Position numbers and translations under genes: made by a program. This document shows, one piece after another, positions 45,824-50,920 of a stretch of 50,920 nucleotides of DNA. This DNA comes from Lysobacter sp. Root916 (GTDB lineage: Bacteria; Pseudomonadota; Gammaproteobacteria; Xanthomonadales; Xanthomonadaceae), in the NCBI RefSeq assembly GCF_001429785.1, contig NZ_LMJF01000016.1, positions 1 to 50,920 on the forward strand. Reading direction: 5' to 3'. The notes under the pieces are model-generated. The model made no database searches. It saw only the letters and a list, made by a program, of their open reading frames with translations, and was not told where the DNA came from. Position 1 is the stretch's first letter. The number at the start of each line of letters is the position of its first letter.

Positions 45824-46641
45824 TGCGCGCTGCCAGCCGATGCCTGCTGCTGTCTCTCCTGTCGATGGCCGCGCCGCTGCCGGCGATGGCCGCCGACTGC
45901 CAGTCGCGCGTCTACGAGTTGCTCCAGGCCGCCTATCCCGGCGCGCAAGGCGAAACCGGCGACAACGGCGAACTGTTGCGCCTGCCGGAATCGCCCGCGC
46001 GCTGGATCAACCTCGGCGAGGTGGTCTGCAAGGTCTGGCCGGCCGCGCCGGACAAGACCCTGCTGGCGCTCAAGCTGCAGCACGAAGCCGCCACCGACCT
46101 CGAGGTGGAACCGGCCGATCTGGAGCTGCTGGTCGCCGACTCCGCGCGCCCCCGAATCCTGCAGCGCTACCGCGAGGCCAATGCGCTGGACTCCGACGCG
46201 ATCCGGGTCAGCGGCCTGAGCCTCGATACCGCGCGCTACCGTCTCGACGAGCGCACCACCGCCTTCGGCCTGCGCGTGAGCTACACCGGCGCCTCGCGCG
46301 CCAATCCCTACAGCAGCACCTCCTTGAGCCTGTACGTGCCCGACGGCGCCCGCCTGCGTCCGGTGCTGAGCCGGCTGCAGGTCGCGCTGGATCGCGGCGA
46401 ATGGGACACGCAGTGCGCGGGCGAGTTCGAAAGCGTGCAGCGCACCGTCGCCATCGACGGCAAGCGCGATCACGGTTACGCCGGCCTGCTGGTGGCCAGC
46501 AGCGCCAGCGCCCATCGCAACGAACAAGCAAGCGACGGGCAGTGTTCGAACGTCGAAAGCCCCGCGCGCAAAAGCCGCGAACGCCTGTATTACGACGGCC
46601 GCGAGTACGCGGTGCCGCCCGCGCTGCGCGGTCTGGACTGA
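45823..46641 (+). CDS. Exported protein of unknown function
   Basis: A 272-residue protein with a Sec signal peptide (SRCLLLSLLSMAAPLPAMA, then ADCQSR). The start at 45823 overlaps the pgeF stop (TGATG), so the two are translationally coupled. The mature part has LLQAAYPGAQGETGDNGELLRLPESPARWINLGE, VCKVWPAAPDKTLLALKLQ, ARPRILQRYREANAL and YSSTSLSLYVPDGARLRPVLSRLQV. Cysteines DCQSR, VVCKV, TQCAGE and GQCSN may form disulfides. I do not recognise the family. Confidence 0.8.
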   Translation: MRAASRCLLLSLLSMAAPLPAMAADCQSRVYELLQAAYPGAQGETGDNGELLRLPESPARWINLGEVVCKVWPAAPDKTLLALKLQHEAATDLEVEPADLELLVADSARPRILQRYREANALDSDAIRVSGLSLDTARYRLDERTTAFGLRVSYTGASRANPYSSTSLSLYVPDGARLRPVLSRLQVALDRGEWDTQCAGEFESVQRTVAIDGKRDHGYAGLLVASSASAHRNEQASDGQCSNVESPARKSRERLYYDGREYAVPPALRGLD

Positions 46642-46741
46642 AGCGAATGGCGCGCGCCGTCCACGCCGGATCTTCGTGCGCTTGCCGATGGACGCGACTG
46701 GCGCATCGGCCCGACGGGCGCTCGGCTCGGGGCCCGATCGG

Positions 46742-47275
46742 ATGAGCGTCGCCGCGGTTTCGCTGTATCGGCAACTGCTGGGCGCGCGCTACGAGGCTTT
46801 ACCGCCGAGCGTGCGTGCCTTGCACGAACGCGCCGGCCTGCACCGCTATCGCGGCCAAGTCGAATCCGAGCGCGGTACCGGCTGGCTATCGCGTCTGTGC
46901 GCCTGGGCGACGCGTTTGCCGCCGGCCACCCGCGACGCGATCGAAGTGGAGATCGTCGCCAGCCCCGAATCCGAACGCTGGCTGCGCCGTTTCGCCGGCC
47001 ACGACATGCCCTCGCGCCTGTGGGCGCAGGACGGCTTGCTGTGCGAACGCCTGGGCCTGGTGCGTTTCGGCTTCGCCCTGGACGTGGAGGACGCCGCGGT
47101 GCGCTGGCGCGTCGCGCGCGTGCACGCGCTGGGTTTGCCGCTGCCGGCGCGCTGGTTCGACGGCGTGAGCGCGAGCGAGTCCGAGCGCGAAGGGCGCTAT
47201 CGCTTCGACGTGCGTGCAGCCTTGCCGCTGGCGGGTTTGCTGGTGCACTACCGGGGCTGGCTGGATGTCGACTGA
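46742..47275 (+). CDS. DUF4166 family protein
   Basis: A 177-residue protein. SLYRQLLGARYEALPPSVRALHERAGLHRYRGQVESERGTG and the segment FGFALDVEDAAVRWRVARVHALGLPLPARW match DUF4166, small cytoplasmic proteins with no known function. The 3' end overlaps the following DCC-family gene by 11 bases. An upstream ATG at 46676 in the same frame adds unlikely residues. Confidence 0.8.
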   Translation: MSVAAVSLYRQLLGARYEALPPSVRALHERAGLHRYRGQVESERGTGWLSRLCAWATRLPPATRDAIEVEIVASPESERWLRRFAGHDMPSRLWAQDGLLCERLGLVRFGFALDVEDAAVRWRVARVHALGLPLPARWFDGVSASESEREGRYRFDVRAALPLAGLLVHYRGWLDVD

Positions 47276-47714
47276 AACCCACGAGCGCGCGACGACGACG
47301 CAGGATCGCGGCCCGCGCCACGACGCGATCATCGTGTTCGACGGCGTGTGCGCGCTGTGCAACGGCTGGGTGCGCTTCCTGCTGCGCCACGACCGCCAAC
47401 AGCGCTACCGATTCGCGGCGATGCAGGGCGAGCAGGGCCGCGCCTTGCTGTCCGCGCACGGACTGGATCCGGACGATCCGATGTCGTTCCTATTGATCGA
47501 GGGCGGGCAGGCCTGGACCGACACCGACGCCATCGCGCGCGTGCTGGTCGGTCTGGGCGGCGTCTGGCGCCTCGCGGCGATCCTGCGCTGGCTGCCGCGC
47601 GCGCTGCGCGATCCGCTCTATCGCTTGGTCGCGCGCAACCGTTATCGCTGGTTCGGCCGTTACCAACACTGCCTGCTGCCGACACCGGAGCAGCGCGCGC
47701 GTTTTCTCGATTGA
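47265..47714 (+). CDS. DCC-family thiol oxidoreductase-like protein
   Basis: A 149-residue protein with IIVFDGVCALCNGWVRFLLRHD, the DxxCxxC signature of the DCC (DUF393) family, followed by FAAMQGEQGRALL and a long C-terminal helical part. These are thioredoxin-fold-like proteins of unknown redox partner. It is overlapping and probably co-translated with the DUF4166 gene. Confidence 0.88.
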   Translation: MSTETHERATTTQDRGPRHDAIIVFDGVCALCNGWVRFLLRHDRQQRYRFAAMQGEQGRALLSAHGLDPDDPMSFLLIEGGQAWTDTDAIARVLVGLGGVWRLAAILRWLPRALRDPLYRLVARNRYRWFGRYQHCLLPTPEQRARFLD

Positions 47715-48103
47715 AGCCTTGCCAGCGCAGCGCAGGCCGACCAACGCCCGAATAGCAAATCCTCCCAACCCGCCCGGCCGACAGGCATAACCTGCCGGCG
47801 TTCATTGGTGCACGAACCTGCAGTTCGTAAACGCACGGCTTCACCCTTTTCCAAAGGAGGGTGCAAAGCCCGGTGCCTCCACACTTTGGAACCTCCTGGC
47901 GAAGCCCGAAATAGCAGCGCCGCCGCCAGTCCTCCCCCTTTGAAAAAGGGGGATTGAGGGGGATTTGCTTTTACCCTGCAAGTTCGTCGCTATGTGCGAC
48001 ACCTCGCTACAAGCACGACACGACACCCACCAACATCGCCGCCACCCTTGCGCCGCCCCACCGGGCCGGCAACCATGCAACGACCGCCCCGGAGCGCCCG
48101 ACC
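47715..48103. repeat. Repeat-rich gap, includes a copy of the 109-bp element
   Basis: 47754-47861 is the inverse of the 13969-14077 element, with a few base changes. At 47933-47953 a hairpin TCCCCCTTT / AAAGGGGGA is followed by TTGAGGGGGATTTGCT, matching a related hairpin at the window end (50817-50837). No gene is supported in these 389 bases. Confidence 0.8.
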
Positions 48104-48550
48104 ATGCCACGTCACGGCCTGCTGCTGTCCCTGTGCCTAGTCCTGAGCGCCTGCGCCAGCGTCGCGCCGGCGACCGTCGATCCCGCCCTGCACGGCGATG
48201 CCGCGCGCCCGGCCGCCGCGCAGGCCTGGATTCGCAGCGAGCTCTACTTCAGCGTCGGCACCGAAGGCCAGGACCAGACCCGGATCGACGAGGCGCAATG
48301 GCGCGCCTTCCTCGACCGCGAAGTCACCCCGCGCTTTCCCGACGGCCTGACCGTGTTCGAGGGCTACGGCCAGTGGCTGTTCCGCGGCGCCGCCGCGCCT
48401 GAGCGCCAGCGCGCCAAGGTGTTGGTGGTGCTGCACGAGGACACGCCCGCGCGCAGCGCCGACATCGAGGCGATCCGGGCGGCCTGGAAACGCATGAGCG
48501 GGCACCAGTCGGTGCTGTGGTCGCGCCAACGGGCGGACGTTTCGTTCTAG
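48104..48550 (+). CDS. DUF3574 lipoprotein
   Basis: A 148-residue protein with a lipoprotein signal (GLLLSLCLVLSACASV, lipobox LSAC). The mature part WIRSELYFSVGTEGQDQTRIDEAQWRAFLDREVTPRFPDGLTVFEGYGQWL and KVLVVLHEDTPARSADIEAIRAAW fits DUF3574, a small domain of unknown function. It is independent of the permease downstream (75 bases). Confidence 0.85.
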   Translation: MPRHGLLLSLCLVLSACASVAPATVDPALHGDAARPAAAQAWIRSELYFSVGTEGQDQTRIDEAQWRAFLDREVTPRFPDGLTVFEGYGQWLFRGAAAPERQRAKVLVVLHEDTPARSADIEAIRAAWKRMSGHQSVLWSRQRADVSF

Positions 48551-48624
48551 CCCCGGCGCTGTTCGCGCGGCCCGTCCAGCCCGCACAATCCCAGGTCGTG
48601 CCCGCGTTCGCCCAGGATCCGCCG

Positions 48625-50217
48625 ATGACCGCTTCCCCCTCGCGCCGCTGGTTCGTCGCCGGCGATTTCAACGGCTTCTTCGGCCTGGTCGTGGACAACC
48701 TGTCCATCCTGGGTTTCATCGCCGCGGCCCTGATCGGCATATTCGGCTTCCCGGCCGAGGTGGTGTACACGCGCATGTTTCCGGGCACCGCCTTCGGCGT
48801 GCTGGTCGGCAACCTGATCTATACGGCGATGGCGCGCCGCCTGGCCGCCAAGACCGGCCGCGACGACGTCACCGCGATGCCGCTGGGCCTGGACGCGCCG
48901 ACCAGCATCGGTATGGCCCTGCTGGTGCTGGGCCCGGCCTTCGTCGCCTACCAGCAATCCGGGCTGGACCCGCAGGCCGCGGCGATCGCGACCTGGCAGC
49001 TGGGCATGGCTTCGCTGGTGGTGATGGGCGTGCTCAAGTTCGTGCTCTCGTTCGCCGGCGACGCGGTCACCCGCCTGATCCCGCGCGCGGGCCTGCTGGG
49101 CTCGATCGCCGGCGTGGCGCTGGTGCTGATGGGCTTCCTGCCGCTGGTGGAAACTCTGCGTTCGCCGCTGGTGGGCTTCGTCACCCTCGGCCTGCTGCTG
49201 TACGTGCTGATCGCCAAGGGCCGATTGCCGGTGCGCCTGCCAGGCGTGTTCGTGGCCTTCGTGTTCGGCACCGCGCTGTACTACGGCCTGGGCGCGCTGG
49301 GTCTGGGCGCGCCGGGCTTCCATTGGCCGCAGGCGGTGCCGCCGAGCCTGGTGCTGCCGTGGCCGACCCTGGGCTTCATCGAAGGCCTGCCCGCGACCGT
49401 GCCCTATCTGCCGCTGCTGCTGCCGTTCGGGCTGCTGATGGTGGTCGGCGGCATCAATGTCAGCGAAAGCGCGCGCGCGGCCGGCGACGACTACCGCACC
49501 CGCGACATCCTGCTCGCCGAGGCCTTCTCGACCCTGGTCGCGGGCTTCTGCGGCGGCGTCGCCCAGACCACGCCCTACATCGGCCAGCCCGCCTACAAGC
49601 ACATGGGCGCGCGCAGCGGCTACACCCTGCTGACCGGTCTGTTCGTGGGCCTGGGCGGCATGCTCGGCATCGTCTCCGGCTTGGTGCAGTGGCTGCCGCT
49701 GGCGGTGCTGGCGCCGATCATCGTCTACGTCGCGCTGGACATCACCACCCAGGCCTTCCAGGCCACGCCCAGCAAGCACGCCACCGCGATGGTGTTCGGT
49801 TTCCTGCCATCGGTGGCCTACATGCTGGCGATCAAGACCGGCAATCCGGGCTGGATCGCGCCCGAGCACCACGCCCAGCTGATGAGCGCGCTGGACGGCC
49901 ACGGCCTGCCGGAACTGGCGGTGATCGTGACCCTGGGCAACGGCTTCATCATGACCTCGATGATCTGGACCTCGGCGGTCGCGGCCATGGTCGACGGCCG
50001 CCTGCTGCGCGCATCGGCCTTCCTGCTGGCGGGCGCGGCGTTGGCGCTGTTCGGCATCATCCACTCGGTCGATCCGCGCGGCGGCATCTATCTGCCGTGG
50101 GCGCTGGAAGGCCTGCCGCGCATCATCGCCTGGCAGTTCATCGGCGCCTATCTGGCGCTGGCGGCGCTGATGGCCCTGCTGTCGCTGCAGCGCCGCGGCG
50201 ACGACGCGCCGGCTTGA
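48625..50217 (+). CDS. NCS2/xanthine-uracil-type permease
   Basis: A 530-residue integral membrane transporter. About 12-13 hydrophobic helices are visible (LGFIAAALIGIFGF, LLPFGLLMVVGG, LAPIIVYVALDITTQAF and others). RDDVTAMPLGLDAPTSIG, EAFSTLVAGFCGGVAQTTPYIGQPAYKHMGARSGYT and the C-terminal part are consistent with the AzgA/NCS2 superfamily in general. The substrate cannot be named; nucleobase or sulfate-like anions are possible. Confidence 0.75.
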   Translation: MTASPSRRWFVAGDFNGFFGLVVDNLSILGFIAAALIGIFGFPAEVVYTRMFPGTAFGVLVGNLIYTAMARRLAAKTGRDDVTAMPLGLDAPTSIGMALLVLGPAFVAYQQSGLDPQAAAIATWQLGMASLVVMGVLKFVLSFAGDAVTRLIPRAGLLGSIAGVALVLMGFLPLVETLRSPLVGFVTLGLLLYVLIAKGRLPVRLPGVFVAFVFGTALYYGLGALGLGAPGFHWPQAVPPSLVLPWPTLGFIEGLPATVPYLPLLLPFGLLMVVGGINVSESARAAGDDYRTRDILLAEAFSTLVAGFCGGVAQTTPYIGQPAYKHMGARSGYTLLTGLFVGLGGMLGIVSGLVQWLPLAVLAPIIVYVALDITTQAFQATPSKHATAMVFGFLPSVAYMLAIKTGNPGWIAPEHHAQLMSALDGHGLPELAVIVTLGNGFIMTSMIWTSAVAAMVDGRLLRASAFLLAGAALALFGIIHSVDPRGGIYLPWALEGLPRIIAWQFIGAYLALAALMALLSLQRRGDDAPA

Positions 50218-50272
50218 GGCGGCCGTCGCGCGTCCTCATATCTTCGATTCCCCCTTCGACTCCGGCCCCGCC

Positions 50273-50803
50273 ATGTCCCTGCAGACCGAACTAGACGCCG
50301 TGCCCGGCGTGACCGCCCGGCCCGACGCCGCCACCCGCGACTTCGTGTTCAACCACACCATGCTGCGGATCAAGGACCCGGCCCGGTCGCTGGATTTCTA
50401 CACCCGCGTGCTCGGTTTCACCCTGGTGCGCAAGCGCGATTTCGCCGAGGCGCAATTCAGCCTGTACTTCCTGGTGCTGGTGGCGGACCCGGCGCAAATC
50501 CCGGCCGAGGAGCCCGCGCGCGGCGAATGGTTGCTGAGCCAGCGCGGCGTGCTCGAACTCACCCACAACCACGGCACCGAACACGATGCGGCGTTCGCTT
50601 ACCACCACGGCAACAGCGAGCCGCGCGGCTTCGGCCACATCTGCGTCTCGGTACCGGACGTCGCAGCCGCCTGCGCGCGCTTCGAGCAACTGGGCGTGGA
50701 GTTTCAGAAGCGCCTGACCGACGGCCGCATGAAGGACATCGCCTTCATCAAGGACCCGGACGGCTACTGGGTCGAGATCCTGCAGCCGACCAGCCGGGTC
50801 TGA
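50273..50803 (+). CDS. gloA: Lactoylglutathione lyase (glyoxalase I)
   Basis: A 176-residue enzyme that isomerises the methylglyoxal-glutathione hemithioacetal to S-lactoylglutathione. The metal ligands are visible: His in NHTMLRIKDPARSLDFYTRVLGF, Glu in LELTHNHGTE, His in GFGHICVSVPD and Glu in DGYWVEILQP. The length matches the longer proteobacterial form (about 170-180) rather than the 135-residue E. coli one. Confidence 0.95.
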   Translation: MSLQTELDAVPGVTARPDAATRDFVFNHTMLRIKDPARSLDFYTRVLGFTLVRKRDFAEAQFSLYFLVLVADPAQIPAEEPARGEWLLSQRGVLELTHNHGTEHDAAFAYHHGNSEPRGFGHICVSVPDVAAACARFEQLGVEFQKRLTDGRMKDIAFIKDPDGYWVEILQPTSRV

Positions 50804-50816
50804 TGCCATTGCTGTT

Positions 50817-50837
50817 CCCCCCTTTGAAAAAGGGGGG
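50817..50837 (+). terminator. Hairpin after gloA, part of an interspersed repeat
   Basis: CCCCCCTTT pairs with AAAGGGGGG around a short GAA-type loop, 14 bases after the gloA stop, followed by GGCTAGGGGGGATTTGCT. The same arrangement occurs at 47933, so it is a repeat used at gene ends. Confidence 0.6.
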
Positions 50838-50920
50838 GCTAGGGGGGATTTGCTCCTACCCGCGCAACAGCAAATCCCCCGCGCCTCACCATCACAGGGC
50901 ATCCAGCCATCCCAGGCGCC

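Overview
The window is high-GC gammaproteobacterial chromosome. Gene content and synteny (zapA-6S RNA-fau, ygfB-pepP, gmk-rpoZ-spoT, bamD-rluD-pgeF, rph opposite yicC), together with dense REP-like intergenic repeats, point to the Xanthomonadaceae, most likely Lysobacter or a close relative. That assignment is inferred from recall of these families; no search was run. No tRNA, rRNA, CRISPR array, transposase or prophage gene was seen.

Layout. 1-2.6 kb: REP copies, a candidate 11-codon leader ORF followed by hairpins, and a fused ABC exporter. 2.6-7.1 kb (minus strand): a Y-family DNA polymerase, rpiA, an EVE-domain protein, fau, 6S RNA, zapA and a ZapB-like coiled coil. 7.2-11.7 kb: a 1514-residue propeller/PAS/GGDEF/EAL protein that sits between the zapA block and ygfB-pepP. 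13.7-14.8 kb: a gene-free block of hexanucleotide arrays, duplicated hairpins and interspersed repeats. 14.8-18.2 kb: a divergent LysR/SDR pair, a small tyrosine phosphatase and pepQ.

18.5-28.2 kb is the most distinctive accessory region. It holds an ECF sigma factor, a FecR-like anti-sigma regulator and a large TonB receptor with the STN signalling domain, followed by two exported proteins of uncommon type and two paralogous membrane-anchored proteins. It reads as a surface-signalling regulon for uptake of an unknown, possibly hydrophobic, substrate. A decayed fragment of a second pepQ follows it.

28.5-34.1 kb is a c-di-GMP neighbourhood: a CHASE-GGDEF-EAL enzyme converging on a PilZ/DUF1631 pair, with two possible Clp sites upstream of the enzyme. 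34.3-42.8 kb is housekeeping: hemW, a lipoprotein, rdgB, a VOC protein and rph on the minus strand, then yicC, gmk, rpoZ and spoT on the plus strand. 43.1-50.8 kb holds bamD, rluD, pgeF, small proteins of unknown function (DUF4166, DCC, DUF3574), an NCS2-like permease and gloA.

The most unexpected non-coding signal is a long inverted repeat that fills the gaps upstream of both rpiA and gmk and ends 5-6 bases before each start codon in the same orientation.
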